Positions 1 to 9,597 are shown, numbered from the stretch's first letter. The stretch: DNA of 64,000 nucleotides from QHVT01 sp036399015 (GCA_036399015.1 DASWNW010000134.1:14636-78635); one strand, 5' to 3'. A program made the numbers and translations. The notes: generated by a model from the sequence alone, not told the origin.

Positions 1-1
1 C

Positions 2-136
2 GAAAGCGTGCGGGAAAGCACACCACCCGCATTGCTTAGGTTCTACGAACAGGAAGTCACAGGCGAATCGACGGGGCCAACGAGCGACGAAGTTCTTGCG
101 GCAATCCAGCAGCTTGTTACATTTGCGCGCCGTTAG
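2..136 (+). CDS. C-terminal end of an unidentified protein (cut by window edge)
   Basis: An open frame enters from the left edge and runs 44 codons to a TAG. The peptide is soluble in character, with a Glu/Thr-rich middle and a C-terminal helix-like stretch (DEVLAAIQQLVTFARR). No domain can be named from so short a piece. It is read as a real gene end because the frame is open from the first base and ends in a plausible amphipathic helix, but this is weak evidence. Confidence 0.45.
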   Translation, partial: ESVRESTPPALLRFYEQEVTGESTGPTSDEVLAAIQQLVTFARR

Positions 137-670
137 GGCGGTGTCACGAGGCAACGCTTGCCTCTTACGGCAGTCGATTCATCGTCACGGCAGCGGGCGC
201 GTCACGCCCGGCATTGCCACCAGCGCATACACTCACACCCATCGGCGTGGAGAACCCGCTGAGCTGCAGAACACCATCCGCGCCGCCGACGCCATCGCCG
301 GCGACGCAACGGAGATCGCCGTCGGCCACCGGCCCGCGCGCCTCCGCAACGTCGCCCCGCCGGCTCCTTCCATCACGCTGTCGGCTCGGTGATCCGCACG
401 TCGTTGGCGACAACCGACGCGCCGAAGCGGAAAGTCAGTCGACGGTTCAACAAGTTCATCATCCCGTCGGCCGCCCATGGGGCCATGGCGGTTGTCGTCA
501 TGAACGGGACGAACCTCACCGCCGGGACGTCGATCGCAGCATTCGCGGCAAACTTCGCGGTGTTCGCGGTAGTCGTGCATGCGATGTCCCGGAGGTATCA
601 GCGGCATAGGGTGCCGGACGCAGGCAGGCGGTGAAGCCGACTTGCGTAGAATGGCCCGAGTGAACAGGCG
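137..670. other. 534-bp stretch with no convincing gene
   Basis: Several overlapping open frames exist here on both strands (for example a plus-strand frame from 389 with a hydrophobic centre). They are Arg/Ser/Ala-rich or lack a good ribosome site, as expected for high-GC noncoding DNA. The 389-634 frame (81 codons, one possible membrane segment) is the least unlikely. The promoter of the kinase at 671 should lie in the right part, but no clear -35/-10 pair is visible. Confidence 0.4.
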
Positions 671-3304
671 ATGACTGCATCCGGCGATTTCGTCGGAACC
701 GAAATCGGCCGCTATCGCATCGTGTCGACGCTGGGCAGGGGCGGCATGGGAGAGGTCTACGACGCCATCGACTCGTCGCTGGGGCGTCACGTCGCGCTGA
801 AGATCCTGAGCGCCGATGCCGTCGCCGACGCCCGGCGCGTGGCGCGCTTCATCCAGGAGGCGCGCGCCGCGTCATCGCTCAACCATCCACACGTCGTTTC
901 GATCCATGAGATCGGCGAAGACCGCGGCGTGCGCTTCATCGCGATGGAACGGGTCGAGGGGTCGACCCTCCGGGGGATCTTCTCGAGCGGACGTCTGCCG
1001 GTCAGCCGGTCGCTCGAAATTCTCGCGCAGGTCGCGGACGCGGTCGCGGCGGCTCATGTCGCCGGAATCGTTCACCGCGATCTGAAGCCCGAAAACATCA
1101 TGGTGTCGCGCGACGGCTACGCGAAGGTCCTCGACTTCGGGCTCGCGAAGCTGCAGCCGGATGCGATTCTCAAAGAGCCGGACGGCACGACCATGATGCG
1201 GCTGACCGATTCGGGCACGGTCCTCGGCACCGTCGGCTACATGTCGCCCGAGCAGGTGCAGGGGAAGGAGGCCGACGGCCGGTCGGACATCTTCTCTCTC
1301 GGCTGCATCCTGTACGAAGCGATCGCCGGCAGACGCGCATTTCACGCCGCCACCTCCATCGACACGCTGCACAAGATCGTGCACGAAGAGCCCCAGCCGC
1401 TGCGGGAGATCGCGCCGGAAGTGTCACCCGAGCTTCTCCGAATCGTCCGGAAGATGATGGCCAAGGACCCCGACGAGCGGTACCACTCGGCAAAGGACCT
1501 CGCGCTCGATCTGCGCATGCTGGTGCGCGAGGGGTCCGCGCCCGCGGCGGTGCGGACGAGCGATCGGCCCCGGTGGAAGATGTCACCGCTGGCGGGCATT
1601 GCGATCGCCGCGGTTCTGCTCGGAATGGCCGCGGCGGGAGTCCTTTTCTGGCGCCGTTCGGCCTCGCCGCAACCTCCAACCGTCACCGCTTTCCAACGGA
1701 TCACGGCCAAGGGCAGTCTGATCACCACGAGGGTCTCGCCCGACGGCCGTTTCCTGGTTTACGCGCAGAACGACGACGGCCCCACCGTCAGCATCTGGAT
1801 CCGTCAGCTCGCGACCGGCGAGGATCTTCAGATCGTTCCGCGCCTCTCCGGCTCCATTCTGGGATGCACGTTCACCCCCGACAACAGTGCGATCGTCTAC
1901 GCAATCCGCGGCGAGAACGAGCCGCGTGGCGCTTTCTACCGGGTGGCGACGATCGGCGGCGTCCCTCAGCGCGTCGGAACGGGAACCGATAGTGCGCCGG
2001 CTTTCTCGCCCGACGGAAAACAAATGGCGTGGCTGCTCGACGCCCATCCGAAGCCGGACCAGAGCGCGTTGATGATTGGAAACAGCGATGGCAGCGCAGC
2101 GCGCGTCCTTGCGGTGCGGCGCTTTCCGGAAATCTTTGCGCCGATCTCCTTCGCTCGTCCCGCCTGGTCGCCGGACGGCCGCACGATCGCGGCATCCGTC
2201 AAACGGCTGCTGAGTCCCGACAGCGCAGCGGTCATCGGTTTCGATCCAGAGAGCGGGAGCGAGCGCTCGTTGTCGGATGCACCTTGGGTGTCGGTCAGCG
2301 CGATCGAATGGCTGCCGGATCAGAGCGGCATCGTCGCCATCGCCGCCGCGGATGCCGCGAGCGTTCACGCAACGACGAAGACGGGATCGCAGATCTGGCT
2401 CATCCCACAGCCGTCGGGCTCTCCACGCCGCATCACGAACGACACTCTCTACTACCGCGAGGTGAGTGTTACGTCCGACGGAAAGAATCTCGTCGCCGAT
2501 CTTGCCGACGCGACCGTCCATCTCTGGCGCAAGACCATCGATGAGGGCGAGCCGGCGCGCAGGATCTCGACCGGCCGTTTCGACGGTGTCGCGGGGGTGT
2601 CGATACTGCCGGACGGACGGGTGGTCTTCACCTCGACGGAGCGCGGAACGACGACTCTCTGGCTGATGAACGCGGACGGCAGCGGACGGAAACAGTTGCT
2701 CCGCAATCCCTATCGCGAGGAGTACCCGATGGCGTTCGCCGGAGGGATCGTGTACGTCGCGACGACGCCGGCCGCCACTGAGCTGTGCGTCACGAACGAT
2801 GACGGCGAAAGCCGCAGGGTCGTAGCCAGTCCGATCGACGATTCGCCGGTGGCCGCGAGCCCCGACGGCCGTTCCTTCGTTTACGCGGTCCACGATCGGC
2901 TGTGGCAGGTCTCAGCCGACGGCCAACAGCGGGTTCAGCTCACGCGCACGCCGGCGCTCTCGCCGGTGTATTCACCGGAAGGAGATCGCGTCGCCTTCAT
3001 CGGGATCGAACCTGGCGGAAAGCATCTCGTCGTCCTCGACGCGCGCACCTCGACGGTCTCCTGGCGCAGCGGCCCCTTGCCAGCCTCCTCGAATCCGCGC
3101 TGGCTGCGCTGGGCGCACGACGGCAAAGGCCTGCTGCTGTCGTCGTGGGGACCGGTCTGGCTGTTCCCCTTCGAAGGAGAGCCGCGGGTCGCGGCGGACT
3201 TCGGCGACACGACGTGGAGCTTTGACGTGTCGCCCGATCGTGTGTTTTTCGTGTCGCGAGGAACGGTCACGCGAGACGCGGTGCTGATCACGAACTTCCG
3301 ATAG
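671..3304 (+). CDS. Membrane Ser/Thr protein kinase with extracytoplasmic TolB-like beta-propeller
   Basis: An 877-residue PknB-type Hanks kinase. The glycine-rich loop GRGGMGEVY starts near residue 22, the ATP-anchoring Lys is K44 (in VALK), the catalytic loop HRDLKPEN starts at H135, DFG is at D155, and GTVGYMSPEQ marks the activation segment. All catalytic residues are present. One transmembrane helix lies at about 306-327. The C-terminal ~540 residues are repeated blades with SPDGR-type motifs, as in TolB/WD40-like propellers. The kinase should be cytoplasmic and the propeller outside, so it probably senses an external or periplasmic signal. This architecture is very common in Acidobacteriota. 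The gene stands alone; neither neighbour suggests a substrate. Confidence 0.93.
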   Translation: MTASGDFVGTEIGRYRIVSTLGRGGMGEVYDAIDSSLGRHVALKILSADAVADARRVARFIQEARAASSLNHPHVVSIHEIGEDRGVRFIAMERVEGSTLRGIFSSGRLPVSRSLEILAQVADAVAAAHVAGIVHRDLKPENIMVSRDGYAKVLDFGLAKLQPDAILKEPDGTTMMRLTDSGTVLGTVGYMSPEQVQGKEADGRSDIFSLGCILYEAIAGRRAFHAATSIDTLHKIVHEEPQPLREIAPEVSPELLRIVRKMMAKDPDERYHSAKDLALDLRMLVREGSAPAAVRTSDRPRWKMSPLAGIAIAAVLLGMAAAGVLFWRRSASPQPPTVTAFQRITAKGSLITTRVSPDGRFLVYAQNDDGPTVSIWIRQLATGEDLQIVPRLSGSILGCTFTPDNSAIVYAIRGENEPRGAFYRVATIGGVPQRVGTGTDSAPAFSPDGKQMAWLLDAHPKPDQSALMIGNSDGSAARVLAVRRFPEIFAPISFARPAWSPDGRTIAASVKRLLSPDSAAVIGFDPESGSERSLSDAPWVSVSAIEWLPDQSGIVAIAAADAASVHATTKTGSQIWLIPQPSGSPRRITNDTLYYREVSVTSDGKNLVADLADATVHLWRKTIDEGEPARRISTGRFDGVAGVSILPDGRVVFTSTERGTTTLWLMNADGSGRKQLLRNPYREEYPMAFAGGIVYVATTPAATELCVTNDDGESRRVVASPIDDSPVAASPDGRSFVYAVHDRLWQVSADGQQRVQLTRTPALSPVYSPEGDRVAFIGIEPGGKHLVVLDARTSTVSWRSGPLPASSNPRWLRWAHDGKGLLLSSWGPVWLFPFEGEPRVAADFGDTTWSFDVSPDRVFFVSRGTVTRDAVLITNFR

Positions 3305-3447
3305 CTCGCGATCGTCGGATGGGCGGTCGCGCGCACGCGCCCTCTGACTGTCACAGTTCGACAAAGCCGTGGTAGCGAAACTCCGTCGCGGCCGGCGGCC
3401 CGGGCGGAAGGTCCGTACAATCGGGCCGCTTTTGGGGGGGAATCGAC

Positions 3448-4755
3448 ATGAGACGCCTCAACGCCGCGGTTGCGCTGATACTGGCCTTCTCGGGGTGCAC
3501 CCTCTACAACGACGTCTCGGTGGCGCCCCTCCGGCTGACGCCCGAGGGGATCGAGCGGGGGGCGGACCTGCCGCAGATGCTGCTGAAGGCGGACTACCTC
3601 CGGGCCATCGCCTACGCGCAGGCGTCCGAGGATCGCGTCAGCCGCAGCGCGGAAGACCTGGCGGCGCTTGGGCGCGTCTACCTTGCGGCCGGACGCTTCG
3701 ACGAGGCGCGCGCCGTCCTCCGTGCCGCCCTCGACCTCAAGCCCCGGCGGCCGACGTACGCCGACGTGGCGTGGGACCTCTCGCAGGTCGAGTACCTGGC
3801 GAACAACTTCGACTCCAGCCTCGAGTGGGCGAACATCGCCGTGGAGCACGGACTGCCGATCAAGAAGTGGCACCTCGACTACCTCGAGGCGCTGGCGAAC
3901 GTCCCGGTCTACAGCTTCAGCGGCAGCCGGGTCGAGCGCCTGCCGTTCAAGTACGGGCGCCCCGACGTGCCGCGCATTACCACGAAGCTCAACGGCCACC
4001 ACACCGTCGAGGGGATCATCGACTCGGGCGCGGTGCTCTCGATCGTCTCGGTGCGCCTCGCGAAGCAGTTGCCGGTGCGGCGCTTCGGCGATTTCGAGGG
4101 GACGTTCCATGGCCTCCTGGGCGAGCCGATCCAGGTGCAGTTCGGGCTCATCGAGAAGGTGGAGCTCGACAACATGACCATCGCGAACGTCCCCGTCGCG
4201 ATCATGCCGGACGAGAAGATGCGCTTCCTGGTCAACAAGCAGGAGGGGAAGGAGTTCCACATGGACTTTCTCCTCGGCTCGAACCTGCTCAAGGAGTTCC
4301 GGCTCGAGCTCAACTTCGACCGGCGCGCCGTCACCTTCACCCGCCTCAACGAGGTCGACCGCCGCCCCGATCCCGACCAGAACCTCTTCTACAACGGCTT
4401 CCGGCCGCACGTGCGCGGCGCGGTCAACCGGCGCGGCTGGTTTCTCTTCCTCCTCGACACCGGCTCCGAGATCACCTTCCTCAACGAGTCGCGCCTCGGC
4501 GTCCTCCCGGTCAAGCAGTTCGGCGGCGGCCACACCGCGACGCTGCAGGGCCTCGGCGGCGCGATGAAGCGCGGCGGCAAGCTGGAGGACGTGGAGGTCG
4601 GCGTCGACGCCTGGGGCGGGACGTTCCGCACCATCCCGATGTACTCCTCGGAGGACCACGAGCTGTCGGTCGGGATCATCGGGCAGAACTTCCTCGGCAA
4701 GTTCAACGTCGTCATCGACTTTGGCCGGATGCGCGTCGATCTCGAGCGGCGCTGA
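3448..4755 (+). CDS. Lipoprotein with TPR region and two-lobed retropepsin/pepsin-like aspartic protease domain
   Basis: 435 residues. The N-terminus is a lipoprotein signal with a lipobox ending at Cys17 (AFSGC). Residues ~65-140 form TPR-like helices. Two aspartyl protease signatures follow: D192-S-G in a hydrophobic IIDSGAVLSIV context, and D337-T-G-S in LLDTGSEITFL. One chain therefore carries both lobes, about 145 residues apart, as in pepsin rather than the single-lobe retropepsin dimers. The first site has Ser for Thr, which is tolerated in the family. It probably acts as an envelope-anchored peptidase or a peptide-binding relative; the target is unknown. A GGGGGG-containing purine run lies just before the ATG. 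Confidence 0.8.
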   Translation: MRRLNAAVALILAFSGCTLYNDVSVAPLRLTPEGIERGADLPQMLLKADYLRAIAYAQASEDRVSRSAEDLAALGRVYLAAGRFDEARAVLRAALDLKPRRPTYADVAWDLSQVEYLANNFDSSLEWANIAVEHGLPIKKWHLDYLEALANVPVYSFSGSRVERLPFKYGRPDVPRITTKLNGHHTVEGIIDSGAVLSIVSVRLAKQLPVRRFGDFEGTFHGLLGEPIQVQFGLIEKVELDNMTIANVPVAIMPDEKMRFLVNKQEGKEFHMDFLLGSNLLKEFRLELNFDRRAVTFTRLNEVDRRPDPDQNLFYNGFRPHVRGAVNRRGWFLFLLDTGSEITFLNESRLGVLPVKQFGGGHTATLQGLGGAMKRGGKLEDVEVGVDAWGGTFRTIPMYSSEDHELSVGIIGQNFLGKFNVVIDFGRMRVDLERR

Positions 4756-4783
4756 GAGGTCGCGCGTTCGGTATGATCCCGCC

Positions 4784-4981
4784 GTGAGCGACGAGAAGCA
4801 GACGAAGAAGTTCACGATCGCGCTGGCGCTGGCCGGCATCGCCCTCGAGCTCGTGGCCATCATGCTGATGGCCGCCGAGCGGATCAGCACCACGGTGGCG
4901 GTGCCGCTGATGATCGCCGGGATGTTCCTCGCCTTCGCGCCGATGTTCCTCGTGGCGCGGCGCGCGCGGCGGCAGCGTTAG
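4784..4981 (+). CDS. Small two-helix membrane protein
   Basis: A GTG start gives 65 residues (VSDEKQTKKF...), beginning 28 bp after the protease gene. An ATG further upstream in frame (4721) would overlap that gene and add a non-hydrophobic tail, so the GTG is preferred. Two hydrophobic helices fill residues ~11-30 and ~36-56, with an Arg-rich cytoplasmic end. The family is not recognised. Its stop overlaps the stop of glmU on the opposite strand (convergent genes). Confidence 0.6.
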   Translation: MSDEKQTKKFTIALALAGIALELVAIMLMAAERISTTVAVPLMIAGMFLAFAPMFLVARRARRQR

Positions 4982-6369
4982 CGCTTGGCCTTCTTCTTCG
5001 CCGCCCACCCTTCGATGTTCCGCTGCGGCGTCCTGCTGAGCGCGAGCGCATCGGGCGGCACATCCTTGGTAACGGTCGAGCCGGCGCCGACGTACGCCCC
5101 TTTGCCGACGCGCACCGGCGCGACGAGCTGCGTGTCGGAGCCGATGAAGACGCCGTCCTCGAGGACCGTCTTGTGCTTGTTCACGCCGTCGTAGTTGCAG
5201 GTGATCGTGCCGGCGCCGATGTTCACGTCCGCACCCACTTCCGCGTCGCCGATGTACGACAGGTGCGACGCCTTGGCGCCTTCGCCGAAGACCGCCTTCT
5301 TCGTCTCCACGAAGTTCCCGACCTTGACGCGGCGTCCGAGCTGCGTTCCGGGGCGCAGGTGCGCATAGGGACCGACCGAGGCCTCGTCTTCGATGATCGC
5401 GTCCTCGGCGACGCTGCCGGTTTTGACGTGCACGTCGTCGCCAACCGTGCAGTTGACGAGGTGCACGCCCGGCTCGAGGACGCAGCCCTCGCCGATGCGC
5501 GTCGTTCCCTCCAGCGTGACGAACGGGTAGACGACCGTGTCGGGGCCGATGGTGACGCTGGAGTCGATCACGACGGTCGCTGGGTTGCGGAACGTCACCC
5601 CCTCGCGCATGAGGTTCTCGACGACGCGGCGCTGGATCTCCTGCTCGACCTGCGCGAGCTCGCCGCGCGAGTTGACGCCGAGGGCCTCGACGGGATCGTC
5701 GGCGATGACGGCTCCGACGCGGTGCCCCGCGTCGCGGATCACGGCGAGGAGATCGGTGAGGTAGTACTCCTTCTGCGCGTTCTCCGGCGAGAGGTTGCGG
5801 AGGTTGTCGAAGAGGTGCTCGCCGTTGAAGACGTAGATGCCGGCGTTCACCTCGTCGATGCGCTTCTGCTCCTCGGAGGCGTCCTTCGCCTCGACGATGC
5901 GCGTGACGGCGCCGCTCTCGTCGCGGACGATGCGGCCGTACATGGCGGGATTGGCGAGCTTCATCGTCAGCAGCGTCAGCGCGTTTCCGTTGCGCTCGTG
6001 CTCGTCGAGCAGCCGCTGCAGCGTCTCCGGGCGCGTCAGCGGAACGTCGCCGGAGAGGATCAGGACGCGCTTTTTCGCGACGCCGTCCCCCTGCTCGAGG
6101 ATGGCCGCCGCCTGCAGCACGGCGTGACCGGTGCCGAGCTGCTGCTCCTGCACGGCGTAGCGGGCGCGGGCGCCGACCGCCTTCTGCACCGCGTCGCGCT
6201 GGTAGCCGACGATCATCACCGGCGGCGCCGAGGAGAGGTCGGCGGCGAGGTCGAGCACGTAGTCGATGATCGGCCGTCCGGCCGCGCGGTGGAGGATCTT
6301 GATGGTCGCCGACTTCATGCGCGTGCCGAGGCCCGCGGCCAGGATGATCACTTCGAGGTTGTCGTTCAT
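4978..6369 (-). CDS. glmU: Bifunctional GlmU: GlcN-1-P acetyltransferase / GlcNAc-1-P uridyltransferase
   Basis: 463 residues, close to the usual ~456. The N-terminal uridyltransferase domain shows LAAGLGTRMKS at 10-20. The C-terminal half has left-handed beta-helix hexapeptides and the acetyltransferase signature GPYAHLRPGT, followed by NFVETKK and GAGTITCNYDG. It makes UDP-GlcNAc in the cytosol for peptidoglycan and other glycans. The ATG overlaps the stop of the upstream yvcK gene as ATGA, indicating translational coupling. All key motifs are present. Confidence 0.97.
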   Translation of the reverse strand: MNDNLEVIILAAGLGTRMKSATIKILHRAAGRPIIDYVLDLAADLSSAPPVMIVGYQRDAVQKAVGARARYAVQEQQLGTGHAVLQAAAILEQGDGVAKKRVLILSGDVPLTRPETLQRLLDEHERNGNALTLLTMKLANPAMYGRIVRDESGAVTRIVEAKDASEEQKRIDEVNAGIYVFNGEHLFDNLRNLSPENAQKEYYLTDLLAVIRDAGHRVGAVIADDPVEALGVNSRGELAQVEQEIQRRVVENLMREGVTFRNPATVVIDSSVTIGPDTVVYPFVTLEGTTRIGEGCVLEPGVHLVNCTVGDDVHVKTGSVAEDAIIEDEASVGPYAHLRPGTQLGRRVKVGNFVETKKAVFGEGAKASHLSYIGDAEVGADVNIGAGTITCNYDGVNKHKTVLEDGVFIGSDTQLVAPVRVGKGAYVGAGSTVTKDVPPDALALSRTPQRNIEGWAAKKKAKR

Positions 6370-7409
6370 GCGTCGCGTCTCATTCTTTCGAGCGTGCGCC
6401 CGTAGCGGTCGTAGAGCTGGAAGACCGTCTGTGCGAGGGCGGTGGGGTCGTGCCGCACGTAGTCGTCCTCTGCAATGATGTCGCCGAAGAAGGGTGTCAC
6501 GCCGAGGGTGCGGATCGCCTCCAGGTCGAACTGGACCGGGAACTGGTTCATCGCCGCATAGGTGCTCACGATCGACTCCGACGGACGGCGGCCGTTGATG
6601 ACCATCACGTCCACCACCAGCCCCGCGTGCTCGACGATCGCCTGCAGGTGGTCCTGAGCGGAGTAGAAGTCCGTCTCGTTCGGCTGGGTCATGACGTTGC
6701 AGATGTAGACCCGCAGCGCGCGTGCGTTGCGCAGTGCGTCGGCGAGCTTCCCGATGACGAGGTTCGGCAGCACCGACGTGTAGAGCGAACCGGGGCCGAT
6801 GATGATCAGGTCGGCGGCCGCGAGCGCCGCGAGGGCGTCGCCGGTCGGCTCGGCGTCGCCGGGCTCCAGCTCCAGTTGGGTGATGCGGGCGTGGCGGATG
6901 GCGGTGCGCGGCGCCTCGCCGATCTGCGAGCCGCTGATGGCCACCTCGCCGACGAGCACCGTGCCGTCTTCGAGCGTGGCGCGCAGCCGCACGTCTTTCA
7001 GCGTGGAGGGGTAGATCTCGCCGCGGATCTTGAGGACTTCCGACGCCGCGAGGACGGCGTTGTCGAAGCTGCCGGTGATCTCGCACATCGCCGTCAGGAG
7101 CAGGTTGCCGAGGGAGTGGCCCTTGAGCGCGGAGTCGGTGTCGAAGCGGAAGTTGAAAAGCTGCGAGAGGAGCTGCTCTTCCTCCGCCAGCGCCACGATG
7201 CAGTTGCGGATGTCGCCGGGCGGGAGCATCCCGAACTCCTTGCGCAGCACGCCGGAGCTCCCCCCTTCGTCGGTGACGGTGACGATCGCGCCGAGGGCGC
7301 CGACCGACCAGGGGCCGTCGGCGTCGACGTAGCGCTTGAGGCCGCGCAGCAACGTCGACAGCCCTGTGCCGCCACCGATGGCGACGATGTTCAGACCGGG
7401 GGCGTGCAT
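6366..7409 (-). CDS. yvcK: YvcK/CofD-like UDP-sugar-binding regulator
   Basis: 347 residues starting MHAPGLNIVAIGGGTGLS. The GGGTGLSTLLRGLK phosphate-binding motif at residues ~13-26 and the later GPGSLYTSVLPNL segment are typical of the YvcK family. In Firmicutes and Actinobacteria these proteins bind UDP-GlcNAc and tune peptidoglycan precursor flow, often with PASTA kinases. Here it is translationally coupled to glmU, which makes the same ligand, so the pair looks like synthesis plus sensing of UDP-GlcNAc. The regulatory role in this organism is inference. Confidence 0.92.
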   Translation of the reverse strand: MHAPGLNIVAIGGGTGLSTLLRGLKRYVDADGPWSVGALGAIVTVTDEGGSSGVLRKEFGMLPPGDIRNCIVALAEEEQLLSQLFNFRFDTDSALKGHSLGNLLLTAMCEITGSFDNAVLAASEVLKIRGEIYPSTLKDVRLRATLEDGTVLVGEVAISGSQIGEAPRTAIRHARITQLELEPGDAEPTGDALAALAAADLIIIGPGSLYTSVLPNLVIGKLADALRNARALRVYICNVMTQPNETDFYSAQDHLQAIVEHAGLVVDVMVINGRRPSESIVSTYAAMNQFPVQFDLEAIRTLGVTPFFGDIIAEDDYVRHDPTALAQTVFQLYDRYGRTLERMRRDA

Positions 7410-7438
7410 TGAGGCGCGATTATGTCATCGCGGTCGTG

Positions 7439-7500
7439 CTCCCTGGAGTGCCGGGCTCTCAGCCCGGCAGCGGTCGACGGGCTGAGAGCCCGTCGGTCCA
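7439..7500. repeat. Interspersed palindromic repeat, copy A
   Basis: About 62 bp bounded by CTGGAG and GGTCCAG, containing two hairpins: CCGGGCTCTCAGCCCGG and GACGGGCTGAGAGCCCGTC. Related copies lie at 16370-16397 and 20560-20620. It sits between the yvcK start and the end of the amidotransferase-like gene, where it could also terminate transcription. Confidence 0.8.
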
Positions 7501-7512
7501 GAGAGGACGTCA

Positions 7513-8484
7513 TCAAACAGCGGCCAGCCGCGCCAGGTGGTACCGCAACGGCCCGAGGAGCGTGTAGTGCGACGTGAGCCGGCTCTGACGCTCCTCCTCG
7601 CCGCGGAAGAGGTCGCGCAGGGTGACGGCGCGCTCCTCGTACCACTGGTCCGACACCTCGCCGCGGGCCCGCTTCTCGTCGAGGACCTGCATGATGTGCT
7701 CGCGGTCGACGATCTCGGGGTGGTGGTTCACGCCCAGGAAGCGCGGCATCGATCCCTCGGCATCGCGCGCCAGCTCGACGATCGTGAGGGCCGTGCTGCC
7801 GGCGGCCTCGAACGCGATGGGGATGCTGGTGCGCGTGTTCTCGAGGATCAGGTCGAAGAGCCGGTTGTCGACGACACGGAAATGCTGGCGGTCCGGCAGC
7901 TCGCGCGCGAACTGCGCGAACCAGGGGTGCTGCATCGCCTCGCGCGAGAGGCGGTTGAGCGGCATCCCGCTGCTCTTCTCCTCGCGGAGCACCGGCTTGG
8001 CAATCCCCGCCCACCGGCAGACGAGGCCGAAGGAATGGCAGACCGCCATCATCGCCGCAGACGAGTCGCTGAGGATGTCGTCGAAGAGGCGGAACAGCGG
8101 CGCCTCCCAGTCGGCGCTCTCGTCGACGCCCTGACTCCACTCGTGCTTCCCGTCGTTGAGGCGGGGATCGAGATGGCCGGGGCCGCCGGTGCCGACGTAG
8201 AGCTTGAAGCGGCCGTTCGGCGACTGCGGGATCATGTGCCGGCGGCGGACGTCGTACGACAGGACGCGCACTTTCTTTCCGGTGCGCGCGAGCTCTTCCT
8301 GCAGCGAGCGGGCGGCCTGCAGGATCACGTGCACGAGCGCGTCATGGCCGACGTTCGGCCAGGAGTGGTTCATGTCCATGAGCGCGACGTCGATCCGGTC
8401 GGGCTGCGCCGGCGGGACGGAGTCGTCCTCGAGACGAACGTATTCGAAGAAGGGATGCGGCTCGTGAATTTCGTACCGTTGCAA
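7513..8484 (-). CDS. Class I glutamine-amidotransferase-like protein of an amidoligase cluster
   Basis: About 323 residues. A class I amidotransferase fold is suggested by GTGGPG, the nucleophile-elbow-like AVCHSFGL (Cys) and NHHPEIVD (His/Glu), matching the Cys-His-Glu triad arrangement. It may hydrolyse glutamine or a gamma-glutamyl bond to supply or release ammonia. The frame begins at a TTG only 3 bp after the ligase gene; no ATG lies close by, so the start is uncertain. It is the last gene of the minus-strand run ATP-grasp, GCS2 ligase, this gene, implying action on the same small molecule. The substrate is unknown. Confidence 0.78.
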   Translation of the reverse strand: MQRYEIHEPHPFFEYVRLEDDSVPPAQPDRIDVALMDMNHSWPNVGHDALVHVILQAARSLQEELARTGKKVRVLSYDVRRRHMIPQSPNGRFKLYVGTGGPGHLDPRLNDGKHEWSQGVDESADWEAPLFRLFDDILSDSSAAMMAVCHSFGLVCRWAGIAKPVLREEKSSGMPLNRLSREAMQHPWFAQFARELPDRQHFRVVDNRLFDLILENTRTSIPIAFEAAGSTALTIVELARDAEGSMPRFLGVNHHPEIVDREHIMQVLDEKRARGEVSDQWYEERAVTLRDLFRGEEERQSRLTSHYTLLGPLRYHLARLAAV

Positions 8485-8487
8485 CGC

Positions 8488-9597
8488 TTAGATGACCCCG
8501 TGCTCGGTTTCTTTCACGATGTAGTCCACCACGTCGCGGAGATCGCCGCGCTCGCCAAAAACAGCGAGCTGGCGGTCGGCGCCGGTGCCGCGGCGGACGA
8601 TCTCCCGCGCGTACTCGACTTCCTGCCGCGAGCCGAGCTCGTCGACCACGTCGTCGATGAACTCGAGGAGCTCGTCCAGGAGATCGGTGTACTGCACTTC
8701 CGTCCCCCGCCCGAAGTCGATCAGCTTCCCCCCGGTGCCGAACCGCGCGGCGCGCTGCTTGTTCTCGTTGAGCAGCGACTTGCGGTAGATCCGCCAGGTC
8801 ATGTTCCGGGAGTGAATCCGGTAGAGCTTGACCGTCAGCGCCTGGAAGAGCGCGGCGAAGCAGATCGTCTCGTCGATGCGCATCGGCACGTCGCAGATGC
8901 GGTACTCGAGCGTCGGGAAGAAGGGGTGCGGGCGGACGTCCCACCAGATCTTCTTCGGGTTGTCGATCGTGTTCGTGTTCACGAGCGTCTCGACGTAGTT
9001 GTCGTAGTCGCTGAGCCGCTCGAAGTGATCGGGGAGGCCGGTGCGGGGGAAGCGCTCGAAGACTTTCGCGCGATAGCTCTTCCAGCCGGTGTTCTGGCCG
9101 CACCAGAAGGGGGAGTTCACCGAGAGGGCGAAGATGTGCGGCAGGAAGTAGCTGGCCGCGTTCATGAGCTGGATGCGCGTCTCGAGGTCCTCGACCGCGA
9201 CGTGCACGTGCAGGCCGAAGATCAGGTTCGCGCGGGCGAGCATCTGCAGCTCGTACACGAGCCGGTCATAGCGCTCGGCGTCGGTGATCGGAACGTTGGA
9301 CCAGTGGGAGATCGGGTGCGTGCCGGCGGCGGCGATGCAGAGTCCGTTCTCCTTGGTGAGGGTGATGATCTCGCGCCGCAGGCGGGTGATCTCCCGGCGT
9401 GCGTGGGCGATGTCGCGGCAGATCGGGGTGCCGACCTCGATCACCGCGTCGTGCATCTCCCGCTTGATCTCTTCCTTGAGCCGCTTCTCCCCCTCGGCGA
9501 ACAGCTCCTGAATGTGCGACTTCAGCTCGCGCGTGGAGGGGTCGACGACCTGAAACTCTTCCTCGATCCCCAGGGTGAAGGACGGCTGTGCTGGCAT
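8488..9597 (-). CDS. Carboxylate-amine ligase, GCS2 (YbdK-like) family
   Basis: 369 residues from MPAQPSFTLGIEEEFQVVD. The GIEEEFQ motif near the N-terminus, followed by ELFAEGEKRLKEE-type helices and the central LHVHVAVED segment, is characteristic of GCS2 / glutamate-cysteine-ligase-like enzymes, which form an amide from a carboxylate and an amine with ATP. A longer frame to 9735 exists but translates a tandem Glu-Glu-Pro repeat, so the start after that repeat is preferred. The neighbours are an ATP-grasp ligase upstream and an amidotransferase-like gene downstream. Classical gamma-glutamylcysteine synthesis is possible, but the neighbours point to another conjugate. Confidence 0.87.
   Translation of the reverse strand: MPAQPSFTLGIEEEFQVVDPSTRELKSHIQELFAEGEKRLKEEIKREMHDAVIEVGTPICRDIAHARREITRLRREIITLTKENGLCIAAAGTHPISHWSNVPITDAERYDRLVYELQMLARANLIFGLHVHVAVEDLETRIQLMNAASYFLPHIFALSVNSPFWCGQNTGWKSYRAKVFERFPRTGLPDHFERLSDYDNYVETLVNTNTIDNPKKIWWDVRPHPFFPTLEYRICDVPMRIDETICFAALFQALTVKLYRIHSRNMTWRIYRKSLLNENKQRAARFGTGGKLIDFGRGTEVQYTDLLDELLEFIDDVVDELGSRQEVEYAREIVRRGTGADRQLAVFGERGDLRDVVDYIVKETEHGVI

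Noticed and set aside
233..790. Minus-strand gene of 185 codons before the kinase
   Set aside because: It runs into the 5' end of the kinase on the opposite strand, is Arg-rich and shows no motif or ribosome site.
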